This document shows, piece by piece, positions 46,042 through 57,725 of a stretch of DNA of 64,000 nt. The notes under the pieces are model-generated. The model ran no database searches. It was given only the letters and a program-made list of their open reading frames with translations, and was not told the origin of the DNA. The DNA is from Juglans regia (Eukaryota; Streptophyta; Magnoliopsida; Fagales; Juglandaceae): contig NC_049903.1 of assembly GCF_001411555.2 (NCBI RefSeq), forward strand, positions 31,909,083-31,973,082, in the 5' to 3' direction. Position numbers and translations under genes: made by a program. How positions within the stretch are numbered: the stretch's first letter is position 1; each line of letters begins with the position of its first letter.

Positions 46042-46052
46042 TATATATATAC
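46038..46052 (+). promoter_or_regulatory. TATA box of the C2-domain gene
   Basis: TCTATATATATACCCC lies about 200 bases before the ATG at 46253. It is the only strong TATA motif on this strand close to the gene. Confidence 0.5.
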
Positions 46053-46252
46053 CCCCAAAGGCCCAAATTCTTTTTATTAAGTAGAATGAGAGCAAAGCTT
46101 TAGCAAATGATCAATATATAGGTTTATCTCATAATATTAGGCCGTACGTATATAGGTGCTTCATTGCAGCAAGAACGATACCACCTAGAACCCACCCTAC
46201 CTTCTTCCTTAATATCTCTTTGATCGATTCAATTATTTTTCTTCTTGTGATC

Positions 46253-46816
46253 ATGCCCTCCATGACAAGGGCACCCAAAGCAACAGTACTTCTCGAGATC
46301 AATCTCATTTCAGCCCAGGAACTGCGCCCTTCACGCAAAGCATCGAAAAGTAGCATGCAGACGTACGTGGTCGGGTGGATTAACCCAAAACAAAAGCTGA
46401 CTTCGAGGGTCGACGCAGCCGGAGGTAAGAACCCTACATGGAATGATAAGTTCATATTTGCAATCAATGAAGATTTGCCGTTCGAGAAGCCCAACTCCAC
46501 GTTGATACTTGAAATCTACTGCAAGCGGCGTTGCTTGAAGGACAAGGTCATTGGCAGAGTTCACGTCTTGTTGGATTGTTTGATAGGTAGAAATGGTCGA
46601 TGGGATACTGAAAGTACTACAGTACCTGGATATAAGGTTGCGGCTTTCCATGTGCGTACTCCATCAGGCAAGCCTGATCAAGGGATCATGAACATTGGGG
46701 TCATGAATTTGGATGGTTTGTTTAATCAAGCCATGCCTAGTTTTCTTAGTTCAATCTCGGCAATCGACTACAGAAAATTGATGGGTACTGGCACGCCTAT
46801 AAGATCGTGCTTTTGA
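46253..46816 (+). CDS. C2-domain protein, SRC2-like
   Basis: A single exon of 187 aa. An N-terminal C2 domain (residues about 10-130) begins ATVLLEINLISAQEL. It includes QTYVVGWINPKQK, the family's GGKNPTWNDKFIF motif and TLILEIYCKRRCLKDKVIGR, followed by a short tail with PDQGIMNIGVMNLDG. This arrangement matches plant SRC2-like C2 proteins, which bind membranes and act in stress or defence. The Asp expected before the Tyr of loop 1 (usually DPYV or DPYA) is replaced by Gln-Thr, so calcium binding may be weak or absent; this is inferred from the motif only. The start is taken at the first ATG of the frame. A second ATG three codons on is possible, and the frame's longer form has only a TTG upstream. 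Confidence 0.85.
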   Translation: MPSMTRAPKATVLLEINLISAQELRPSRKASKSSMQTYVVGWINPKQKLTSRVDAAGGKNPTWNDKFIFAINEDLPFEKPNSTLILEIYCKRRCLKDKVIGRVHVLLDCLIGRNGRWDTESTTVPGYKVAAFHVRTPSGKPDQGIMNIGVMNLDGLFNQAMPSFLSSISAIDYRKLMGTGTPIRSCF

Positions 46817-48206
46817 GCATCGTGCATGCTTTCTGATTTCAGATATTTAATTTCACTCATCTATGTAACATTGCAACATATATAGGATAGTTAACTAATT
46901 TCCTGTATATATGCCTTGGTTCTGCACCAATATTGGTAATTATAAATATATCCCGGCCGTCAAAATGCTTTGAATCAATTGGCAACGCTTCGATTTTTCA
47001 CCAAGAGAACTAAGGAATCCCTCCTTCCCATGTATCAAAAATTAAAAAATAAATAATATATGAAATAAATAAATATATCCCGGCCATGTACGATCACAGT
47101 ATATATTACATGTAGTGCCATTGATGTCTGTATGACTAGTAGTACTAGCAATGAGATTAAAGACAGCTGGGACTTCCTGTGAATGGGACTTCATCTTTAA
47201 TATTGATGTTAAAGATGAGCTAAGGTTTCGGTTCTGATGCGGAAAAGGCCTGCCCTTGGGCCTTGAGTTCAAGGTAAGCATTCATGTGAATGGGAGTCGT
47301 TCGCCAAGATAGACGATTGTGGTATCATTCTACCGATTCGGGCTTCAAGCCACAATAGATCGACCCATTCTACCAAAAAACATGGACCCAAGTCTATGAT
47401 TTATTGCCCATTTATTTTTAATTTACCTCATCTGTAGTCAATATAATGGAGTTTTTGCATGGTACACCCAACTTAATTTTGACGTTTTTCTAGGTTTATT
47501 CTCGGAAACCATGCACCATCATGAGATTCTGATGGCTGAATTTTTTGTGATATTTTTGGTAATAAAATAGAGAAAAAATTCGTCGGTGAAATATAAGTTA
47601 GGTGATGATTAATCACATTTGTTGTGATTGGTACTAAATCAATACCATTTTGATACTGTCTGCCAAGTGCCAACTATTTTGATTTGAAAAGATCTAATAC
47701 GACTCAGGATTGGACTCTGAATCCATCCTTGTCCTAAAGAAAATAAATCTTGACAAAAGTCTACATTTTGACAAAGTTCAAGTTCAAGCGTGTAGAGACT
47801 AGGCTAAGGCCCTACCATATCATACCAAACTCCAAGCTCTCCTAATTAATTTCAAATTACATCCACACATAGTTCAAACCCAAAGGGACTCCTTGTATTA
47901 TATGTTTCTCAAGACAAGATTATATGACTTGTATCACTTTGACAAAATCTTTTTTCAGTTGTGTTTCTTGTGTACAATCGCCTTCATCAATTCTATAGTG
48001 GGAATCTAAAAGATCTAGAATGAAAACAAATATGCAAGAAAAGATCTCATTTTTTAAAAGAAAAGAAAATTGCAATCTCCCACACTCTTAGCACTCCCCT
48101 GGCATAGCAGAAAACAAAAGTAAGCAGGAAACAAAAAAAACCCGGGACGAAAAAGAAAAAAAAAACTTTAAAGAAAAAGAAAAAAATAAAGGGAAGAAGA
48201 GAAAGA
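46817..48206. other. Intergenic region between convergent genes
   Basis: Nothing is recognised here except A-rich runs near 48125-48195, just beyond the reticulon stop codon. The C2 and reticulon genes converge on this spacer. Confidence 0.6.
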
Positions 48207-50322
48207 TCAGCTCAGCTTCTTTTTCTCTAAAATCCATTTCTGGACTCTTCTGATATAGTCCTGGTCTAATTTCACATACAATTGCTGCAATTTCCTGCAG
48301 CTCACTATGCCATATTTGTCTATATGATCTTCATACTTTTCATACAGTGCTGGAATCGTGAGAATGATAACAAGGCCTGCAATAGAGGAAACTATAAGAA
48401 TGACCTGATTCTTAGGATTATCCTTTTCAATATCTAAGGACAGATCATAAGTCAAAACTGCATTTAATCAAATGGTAGCTACAACTTACTGGTGTAGCTC
48501 AAGGTAAGGAAATCAGTCAAGCCACCAACAAAATAAATCAGCCACAGATATGCAGCTACTTTGAAGAACAGCCTTGAATCCTTACCCAGGGCAATATCCT
48601 GGGAAACTGAGAGCAAATTGTTGACATGCAGGCGGATGAAATTTGCCACTTCATTTACCATTTCTTCTGACAGATGCAAATCTGGTAGAGGTGGAGCAGG
48701 TCTGCTCAGAAGAAAGAGAAGATCAATTGAGTGGTAAGTTTTGTTATAAACAAGTAAAAAAAAAAGTCCAGTGATTATTAGTTTATGTTTACCAAGGATG
48801 ACGGATCAAATACTAGCTTCTAATATAAAATAATCTATCAGGAAGCAACAATGGCACCAAAACTGAAAACTATATATGCAGTATGAGAACTTTGCAGATA
48901 ATCAACAAAAGAACCACAACTGTTATAGCCCATGACATCATTTTATACCTAATTCTTGTGCACAGACCTCGAAAGTTTTTAATGCCTAGATACCCTTTTC
49001 ATTACATGTACCCCCTTGCTACTTTATTAAGATACCAAAAAGAAATGTCCACAACTAAACTCAAGGAGACACCAAGACTTGAAAATCCCATGCCTTCTTG
49101 ACTGATAATCTAAAACATCATATTAAAGGTCGCCTCTAAGACTAATCATAGCTAAAAAGTGCACCTGTTAGATCATCCTAGAAATTCAATTTGGATAATC
49201 TTATCACTGAAAAGCATGTTATTTTCTTAGCAGAAGAATTAGTTCATCGATGAGATGTTTTACAATTGACAAACTATTTCCCATAGAATATTTAGCATTC
49301 ATCTTTCAAGAATGACAAGCAAGTTTGGGTTTGACACAAATTGACAGGCACAATAAAACCATTAACCATCTGTGATGACTGATTCTCAAATATTGTTGCA
49401 ATGTATTTAACCGGAAAAAAATGTGGATTCGAAATTACAAGACATCTTCCGCATCAAAGAAGAGCTAGATCACTAATGCATAAACCTATAACGATTAGAC
49501 CAGGGACATGATAAGCCATCAGCAGCTCAAAATGAAAATTCTAAGAAGAAAACGTGATCTCTAGACAACCTAAACCAAGTAAGGAAACCAAGGTGAATTA
49601 ACAAGTTGTTAACAAGAGAGGAAGCACTAGCTAACCAAGGCAAGGATCAAATAATAAACCCAGGAAAAAAAAAAAAAAAAAACTTTAACTCAATCTGTGC
49701 CATGACAACTCATTATCTTAAGATGCGTAGTTAGTTGCCACGTATATTAAAGTTGAAAAAAGAAAACAACTAAGATCAAAACTATAGTTTATCGAGCACC
49801 AATTGTTTATATATACCTGTTGAGAATCGACGCGGCTTTGGCCCAAAGAAAGAGGATGATAATGAGAAGCAGGAAAACACTTGAGACAAGCGACAACAGA
49901 GTATAACCAGATTTCTCAAACACCACCCAAGCAGCCAGAGTAACTAATAATATGCTCAAGGTCACGTCCTTCCGCTTCCAAAGTATCACATCTGCAGCTG
50001 TTTTAACATAAAACCGGAGATCAATGCAAAATCCACCCACATTCATAATCTTAAGTACGCTGTAGTTAATGTTAAACATCCAGAGAGAATTCTTGATAAC
50101 GATCTAAATTAAGGATGAAATTCAAGTATAATATTCAGAGAGAGAGGGAGAAGAGCTGGGAATTTAGACTGCTGAATTGGATCGAATAATAAATTTTAAT
50201 ATTATATATTATTAAAAAAAAATAGCCATGATCAAGAAGAGAACAACTCACATACCAAGACCTCCTCCAAGAATCTCATGGACACTTCTTTGCCTGTTAA
50301 ACAATCGGCCAGATGAACTCAT
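48207..50322 (-). CDS. Reticulon-like protein (RTNLB type)
   Basis: Four coding exons on the minus strand, in transcript order: 50322-50256, 49997-49817, 48701-48490 and 48376-48207. They give 630 bases and 209 aa, with all introns GT-AG. The protein is an ER membrane protein with two long hydrophobic hairpins that curve ER tubules. The reticulon domain covers nearly the whole protein. It opens RSVHEILGGGLAADVILWKR. The first hairpin lies around residues 34-77, the loop LPDLHLSEEMVNEVANFI follows, the second hairpin starts near KVAAYLWLIYFVG, and the tail EKYEDHIDKYGIV leads to a basic end. The short N-terminus of about 20 residues places it with the small plant RTNLBs. The start ATG gives the conserved MSSSGRLFNRQRSVHEIL opening. 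Confidence 0.93.
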
Positions 50323-51520
50323 TTGGATAGAACTGAGACAAGCTTGAATCCAATCGAGATCTTAAGAGCCCAAAAAGAAACAGGTAGCTTTAAGATGATT
50401 TTCAGGAAAAAGCAAAGCAACGGGTCCTCTTTTGCCATGTACCTACCTTTACTATATATATGTCAGAGCCCGATGGGTATAGCATACATGGATGATTCTT
50501 GAAAAGTGGGGTTGGTGGTCTCAGTTTCCAGCCTAAAAGCATCATGCCACTCATGACTTTTTTTTTTTTTTTTTAATCTTTTCTTTCGTTTTTCTTCAAA
50601 AAATATACGAATAATACATCTAGGAACGTAGAGTTTACTAGTATGTTAGCTAAATTTGTAGAATATTCAAATATTTACAATTTACATGCAGAGAGAGAGA
50701 GAGAGAGAGAGTTGAATATAGAGACCAATTCTTTCCATGAGTGACTGACTGCTAAACTGCTGCGCATGTTGTTTTGCCTGCCCTCTCCCTCACTGTTCGA
50801 CGGGATGAACTTTGTAGGTTATTCCTGTCATTTAACGAGGGTGTCGTTTGTAGGCCAATATGGACATTTGCCAATCAATGTAACAGTCATAGGTTGTAAA
50901 TACCTCGGCCTATTACAGGCTTAACAGCCATTCAACGGGAGAAGTCTAATGGGATCTGTAAATATTTTCTACAAAGAGAGAATAAATACTATGTATAGAT
51001 TTACAGAATTAAATGCATTTGGATTATAATGGGATCTACATATTGTATTTATTTATCTCTCTCTCTCAATTGTAAAAAAGTACTTCAATAAAAATATTAT
51101 AGGGAATCTTGATTTACCAAAGAAATATATATATCATGCTTCATCCTGACCAATTACCAATTTTGACCCTACGCTTTTTCAAGCCTGAAAAAAAAAAAGC
51201 ATTCGATCAAGGATTGTGGAAGCAACACAAAAAGGCAAAAGCTCCCCAATCTCCCAACGAGGAGGCATAAAATAGAGGGAAAAAAAAAGTATATAAACTA
51301 TTGCTAATCTGTAGAGAAAAAAAAAATACACATATATCATCCATGGCAAAGCTGAGGCTGTTTCAATGTTTTTACAATGTCAACTAAGGTTTGCAAAGTA
51401 TAACCAAGATGTATACCGCACAGCTCAATGACCTTGTGCCAAGGATTTGCGTTGCAGCATCTAACCCGACAAGGATCATTGTGCTCAACAACTGAATAAA
51501 AATCCAAAGAACTTTTCTTT
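50323..51520. other. Intergenic region between reticulon and ataxin-3 genes
   Basis: It holds a (GA)n tract at 50690-50711, T- and A-runs, and the reticulon promoter side. No gene is seen. Confidence 0.6.
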
Positions 51521-54500
51521 TCATTGATGTTCTTCTTTACTGGTCTGATTTTCATTTTGTGGGTGGCCAGTTTCAGAACTGGCCGTGGCTGGGAAATAAT
51601 CAATCAAGCTAGCAGCTATTGCAGCTTTCAAGTCCTCATCTTCCATTTCCGAAATAATTTCTCCTTCCCTAGATGGAAGAAATGGGTTTGATTGTTGTTG
51701 ACTCGGATCGATTCTCTGAGGAGGAGCCAGTGTTGAGTTGCAGGATTTAGTTATCCTCTCAGCATCTTCGGGTGACAGCCACTGCCCGTAACCATTTGAA
51801 GCTTCAGAGGATGAGATGGGACATTCTTTTGGGAAGTTTCCTCTCACCAGGAAAATGCTCCAGCCGAAGCCTTTCAAAGAGTCCAGATAGGCTGATAGGT
51901 AAAATTTGGAAAGGTGCTGCGGGGCTGCATAGAGACTATCAAAGTTATACCATTCTCCATTCACTTTCCTGATACAGAACCAATGATCCTGCAAGTGACA
52001 GATAAATGCATTTTCCAACTCAGGGTCAACCTGGGCATGCTCAGCGACTGGAGAATCAAGGGGTATGACTTGCAAATCCCACACCTCTAAAGCCTTTTGC
52101 AACACCTGCATGAATGTCTTTCTAATTAGTCGGTTCAAAATAGTACATATTAAAAATTATTATCAAGCAATAATGATGATGAAAAAGAATGCAGGTGTAT
52201 ATTTTTCCCAGCCAAAAATAAAGCTAAATAAAATTAGATCTCTGCCTTAAGGTGAACTAATTAGATAAAAAATTATCCATCTCAATCGTAAGAGAGGACA
52301 CCACACTCTGTGCTTATCGCTTCAGATGGTTTGCTATAGGCTTTTCTCAGGATTCTGATATCAGACCAAGTGCCTAGAACATGAAATCTTGTGTAACTGC
52401 ACAACTCTATTACAATTATAATTTTTTATAGGGCAGATTAGTGCAGAATTTACAATTTACTGAATATGTACAGCAAAGATTTTGTTCTTCCGGCAGACTA
52501 TTGAACTAGGTAGATGGTTAACGATGACTGTATAGAACATTGAAAGACATCCAAGAAATGGGCTAAAGTCAGCATACAGGATCTGAGCTGAGATCAACTT
52601 ACGCAAATTCTTTTTTATAAGACAATATTATAAGAAAGGGTGAAAGGGCGCAATCCACATACACATGGTATATTTAAAGAAGCACCAAACTAAGAGATAG
52701 AGGGAGAACGAAGAGAGAAAATCAATATAATTAGAATAGCCATGACTATTATAGGCTGACATCTAAACAAAAAGCTTTTAGCATTCTGGATCAAAGTTCA
52801 TCCAGTCTTCTTGCAATCATCAAAATTCTGAGCATTGCGTTTACTTCACACGCACCAGATGAGGCATGGCGAGACCAATAGCCAAACTTCCATGCTGCAA
52901 TGATCAGCATTCTAACATCTCCAAGCCATCAACTCTACCACTTTTGACGCATACCCACACTAAAAAGATGCAATATCGAGGCTCATAATTTCATTGTCTA
53001 GCGTTGTTGAAGAGTTGTCGGTAATCTGCCACCGAGGCCTCCTTATTCCAGGAAAGTCTGAAAAGTTCCGAAAAAACAGCTTTCAATGGTTGATTGCTGC
53101 ACCAAAAGTCGTGCCAAAATTCTCTCTGGCCTGTATCCCACCATAAATCTGATAAAGCCCAAGAAAATCCCCTGATCGTCCTTATGTTTTCCCACATGCC
53201 AACACCATAAAGTCCCCTGACTTTACTAGAGCACTACCATCCCCATGTACCACCATACCTGACTTCTATCACAGCTACAACACCTCCCTTTCGGTAGTAA
53301 AGTGCCATGGCCATTTGCCCAAAAAAGCACAATTAAACACCAGCAAATTTCTGACTCCTCACCCCCTAAAGAAACCAGAGGACATATCTTGGGCCAGCTA
53401 ATCAAATGAAACTTGAACTCATCGCCAAACATAAAATATCTCTGAAAGTCTTTCTATACAATTGGTCACACCAGCCAGTATAGAAAAAACAGACATATAG
53501 GAGGTGGGAAAATTGAATAAATTGCTTTTGATCAAGATTGAATTCAGACCTAGGTTTAAGCCTAAGGCTGAGTTGGAACTCAAACATATCCCAAACTCTA
53601 TTGTCACCAACTAATTCTCAACAAATAAGTAGATTTCTGGATTGTAAAGGAAATTCTTATCATCCATTGATGTGCTAAATGAGTCACTGATATGTAGCAG
53701 CTGGATGAAGCCAAAAAGTGTGAAAACGATGTATGAAATTCTGATGTTGGCATTTCTATAGGTTTTAGTGTGACAAGTACAGCTTTTAAATATCTTGATC
53801 CTCCTTTTTGACAGAGATCTTTACGTCCAATATTTGAAACCATGCATGCACCTAAAACGCTTTAGAATTACTTTGGTGAAGTGATTCAAAGGGAAGGGCA
53901 CCAAAATTCTAAGTTTATCTAAGCTTTGATATGAGGAGAGAATGGAGGAGTAACTCTACGGAGAGTCGATTGCTAAATAGGTTTTTTGCCCTTTTCTAAA
54001 CGCCACTTTTCCTAAACCAGGCATAACATTACATATAATCTGTGAATCCCCTCAACAAAATCAAGCCTTATGTAACAATAATATGTGTGAAATAACCACG
54101 TATCCCAAAAGTTTAAAATGATGGGAAGGGGTAGATTTACTGATTTAGGCCATGTTTGGATATAAAAAATGTTTGGAAATATTTTAGAATTTTGCTTGCA
54201 AGAAACTCCTTGCCGAGGGCCTATGCACCTCTGGGATTAGTCGGGATGTTGTTCCTAGACACCCGGTGCCAATAAAAAAAAATATATATGTTCAAGATTA
54301 GGTTTTGGAAGGAGAGAAAATTTCGAATAAAAACCTTTTTAACTGCCCATTCTTGAATTAATAATACTTGTTTACTTATAAAAAAAAAAAGAATTGTATT
54401 GGAGTTTGTGAAAGTGGATAGATAAAATTAAAAAGTTGTTTGAATATAATTTTTTAAGATTATTTTTTGTATTGGAATTTGTAAAAAGAGTTGTATTGAT

Positions 54501-56968
54501 TTTTGTGTTTGAGTAATGATTAGATGAAAATTTGAAATAGAAAAGATTTTTGTATTTGGGTAATGTTTTTTTTTTTTTTTTTTGTTTTATAAGTATGTAT
54601 TTGAGTAATGTTTGGGAATGAAGTTATGAGAAAATTTGAGAAATGTTGAAAATTTTGGAAATTCTTAGTTTGCCAAACATAGCCTTAATTATTTATATTT
54701 ACTTAACACTCCTCCCTCACGTGTAGGCCAGACTCCCCCTTAATAAGTGAGCCTAACACGTAAAACATTAAATTAATTGAGTGAAGTGTCTGTCAGGGTA
54801 GAACTCAGGACCTCTACTTTGATATCTTGTGAAATTATCACTTGTCTCAAAAGCTTAAGTTGATGGGAAGAGATAGATTTAATCATTTATATTTACTTTT
54901 TGATTGGCACTAGGTGTGCAGGAACAATGTCCCGACTAATCCCAGAGGTGCACAAGCCCTCAGCAAGGAATTTCCTACAAGTGCACCTCGGGTAATTCGA
55001 GGGGTAAACCCCCCAATCCGATGACCCCTAGAGATTGTTTGCACTCAAGAGGATTTAGACCTTGGGGGAGCATACCACTAAGCCCAAGGTCTTTACCACT
55101 TGAGCCAATCTCTAGGGGTTCATTTATATTTACTTAACAATATGCAACGATGAAAGGACCATGGGACATGCTTCAAATAGTCTAACTTAAAATTTCATCA
55201 AGCCAATTCATGCCTCTTCAGTTCGGGCCCAAAAATTAAAATCAAGCTAAGAAGTTGTAATCACTGTAATGCTGTCCACCATAATCCCAGAATAATTTAG
55301 ATGGATGTGTCAGAACAACCTATGGCTTTGGAAGAATCCAGTAAATCCATACAAAAATAGGCAAAAGCTGGTATTTATATACTAGAAACAACCTCTGGTT
55401 AGAGCTTCATACTTTCATTTTGTTCAGGCTGACCTTATTCTGGTCAAACTGCCAAACTCGCAACCTAAGAACATATCTGACATGCTGATGTTATATCAGT
55501 ACAAGGTTTACTGGACCAATTGTTGACATGACCTTGTTAGGAAAAAAAAAAAACAGCCACAAGAAATACTTTCCAAGGCAGAGTGGACAAAAAAAAAAAT
55601 CAAATCCCTTCAGTCCTTCAATTTTAAAGATCCAAAAATAAAAGGCAAAATATACTTTACTGGAGAAAAACATAATCTTGTTGCATCTAATTTAGAAGTT
55701 TCAATCATCAAACACCGCAAAGACATCACATTACACTTCCCACTACTCTTAAATTGCATATTAAAGCCTGCATGCATACCCTACATGGAAAGTAGATAAA
55801 TAGATCATAATAATGAAGTCAAGGTCCTGTGATAACCATTACTTAGTAATAATCACACCTATGATAAAAGGTGCTTAACATGCCTATGTAGAGGAATATC
55901 CAGTAGCCTTTAGTGCTTTTTATTAAACTGATTATTACTCATAAAAAACAAGTAGAGGAATAACCAGTAGCGACACACTTGCCAGCGAGTGATGGTTAGC
56001 TAAAGTATGCCGTAGATCAATGATGAGCAAAAGTAAAATTCCAAATTCAACTATTATCAGTAAACATCAAGCCCACCAAAACAGGTGTTAAGGATGCATA
56101 CCAAAAAAATATCCAGTCGAGGTACATCAACTATCCATGAATTGGGCCTATAAAATAAAATCCCCACTAAAAAGTAAGTTACCACCACAATTTGGCTTAG
56201 ATTAGTTTCCTCCACACCAACCGCAAAGCTAAGTTGTCTAGAGTCTAAGAAACCTAGAACATATAAGTTTATGTCCTCCATAGTCCGCTCCACACATTTA
56301 AGAATTTTATATCATAGAGTTACAAAATAGATAGAAACAGATCCTTCTCGTTAAATGCCACTATCAGAATTATTCATTCATTCTTTATTGAACAAAAACT
56401 TTAATTCTACTTATAAAAAAACATATTTTTAATTCATTGTTCTTCACAACTATTAATAAGCAACCAAAAGGAACCGAGCAAAGCATGCAAATTTGACTGC
56501 TTTCCATAATTAGAATAAACTAAAACCTAAATTCTGAAACCCCTATACTAAACGCAATGCAAATCGAAATAGCTTTGTGCCATTCTTCTAAAACCAAAAA
56601 AACTCAAATATCCACAACTTCATTTTTCTCTATACAGTTCTCCTAGTTTTTCACAGTAACCAAACAAGGGATACAGGAAAGAAAAAATGATTTTTTTTTT
56701 GGCAAAAGAAATAACGAAATGGAACCTGGATGCTGAAATCGCCGTCTAAAGAGACGTTGTGGGACTCGACGGAGAGGAAATCGCCGGAGGCGGCGCCCCC
56801 ATCGAGCATCATCTGGCGCTCCTTGAGATCAAGATCGGTGGCCAGTGCGGCCAAATCAAATTCGGAGAAGAAAGGTCCCTGCAGCACCGTGTTCACGCAA
56901 TGCACCGCGCACAGCTTCGACTCTTGTACCTCGTGGTACAACATTCCTCCATTGCTCGCTCCCTCCAT
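51521..56968 (-). CDS. Ataxin-3-type deubiquitinase (Josephin domain)
   Basis: Two coding exons on the minus strand: 56968-56726 (81 codons) and 52105-51521 (194 codons plus stop), 275 aa. It is a cysteine protease that removes or edits ubiquitin chains. Josephin domain: the opening GGMLYHEVQESKLCAVHCVN holds the oxyanion Gln15 and nucleophile Cys20. LQDHWFCIRK holds His122, and NGEWYNFDS places Asp137 where human ataxin-3 has Asn134 (my alignment). After a Pro/Gln-rich linker, MEDEDLKAAIAASL is a single ubiquitin-interacting motif. There is no polyglutamine tract. Length and order match the Arabidopsis homologue of about 280 aa. The single 4.6-kb intron (52106-56725) is crowded with mobile elements. 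The first ATG of the exon is used because MEGxSNGG is conserved in plants. Confidence 0.95.
52991..53432 (-). pseudogene. LINE fragment in the ataxin-3 intron
   Basis: Minus-strand pieces read FKFHLISWPKICPLVSLGG (about 53370-53425) and REFWHDFWCSNQPLKAVF followed by ELFRLSWNKEASVADY (about 53000-53130). These resemble the region between the reverse transcriptase and zf-RVT parts of plant L1 elements. Frameshifts lie between the pieces. It is a dead fragment on the same strand as the host gene. Confidence 0.7.
54148..54684. mobile_element. Tourist-like MITE with TTA duplication, itself interrupted
   Basis: The ends are GGCCATGTTTGG and (reversed) GGCTATGTTTGG. TTA flanks both sides (54145-54147 and 54685-54687), the PIF/Harbinger (Tourist) pattern. 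At 537 bp it is longer than its relative at 63358-63709 because other sequences sit inside it: a truncated SINE end at about 54199-54290 and a 31-bp poly(T) insertion at 54566-54596. Confidence 0.75.
54199..54290 (+). mobile_element. 5'-truncated SINE 3' end
   Basis: GAAACTCCTTGCCGAGGGCC through CACCTCTGGGATTAGTCGGG to CCGGTGCCAATAAAAAAAAA matches the 3' part of the full-length SINE at 54899-55119, in opposite orientation. It lies inside the Tourist-like MITE. Confidence 0.7.
54899..55119 (-). mobile_element. tRNA-derived SINE with 16-bp target duplication
   Basis: TCATTTATATTTACTT is repeated exactly on both sides (54883-54898 and 55120-55135). On the minus strand the 221-bp insert begins ACCCCTAGAGATTGGCTCAA and has an A-box-like TGGCTCAAGTGGT (55107-55095). 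A B-box-like AGGTCTAAATCC follows (55062-55051), and the insert ends in GTGCCAATCAAAAA. Internal Pol III promoter boxes, a short A-rich 3' end and a long target duplication define a tRNA-derived SINE mobilised by a LINE. Confidence 0.88.
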
Positions 56969-57598
56969 ATTATTTTCCAATCTCTTTCTCACAGACCCCA
57001 AAAAAAGGAAAACAGAGTAACTGTAAAAATCGATAATCCTAGAGCCTAAGAAAAACCCGTGTTTCTTATGTATCTCTGTCTTCTTTCCCTCTCTTCTGCG
57101 TATGGATACTCCGGTATATATGCTTGTGCGTGAGAAGGGACGATGAGGAAAAGAGGATGGTGGGGATATCAGAAAAGAAACTATAGAGTCTAGACATGCC
57201 GTTGGGGTCAATCCAGCATATGTTGAAGCGACTTTGTGTTTCTAAAACGATAAATCTCGTCGTAGGAGAAATGCTGGCATCATTATTCAAAAAAAAAATC
57301 ATGCTACAGTTTCCGCTCCCAGCCGGCAGCACCGCTGGGAGGTACCGTCAGTTATAAAAAAATTTTTATTTTTTTTATTTTTTTATATATGTATTTTTTA
57401 ATATTTTTAAATATATTTTTAAAAAAATAAAAAAATTTATAATATTATTAAAAAATATTTTTTTAATTATTAAATCAAAAAAATCAAAAATCAAAACGAT
57501 AAAATGGAGCGTACAATTGGGTAGAAAGAATAATATTATCCAAAAAAAACAATTATTGGTAAAATGGTACGTGGTGGTTGAGAATCGGTCTTTTTATT

Positions 57599-57725
57599 AA
57601 GAGTAATGCTGTGCATCAGCCGGAAGTCGCAGCACACCACACAGATTTATTTTTTTTTCACTCAATGTATTGAGTGTGCAGCGACTGCAGCGCACAATAA
57701 GCTGATATTTATATTTTCTCTTTTA
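57599..57725. mobile_element. MITE copy paired with 29967-30118
   Basis: GAGTAATGCTGTGCATCAGC, CGCAGCACACCAC, a T-run, TTGAGTGTGCAGCGACTGCA and TGATATTTATATTTTCTC match the other copy in the same order. The ends GTGCATCAGCC and GCACAATAAGC are weakly inverted. Confidence 0.6.

Noticed and set aside
55051..55107. Possible tRNA gene from A- and B-box motifs
   Set aside because: No acceptor stem or anticodon arm can be formed and the boxes lie inside an element with a 16-bp target duplication, so it is a SINE.
56730..57049. Plus-strand open frames of 63-96 codons
   Set aside because: They are antisense shadows of the GC-rich first exon and leader of the ataxin-3 gene.
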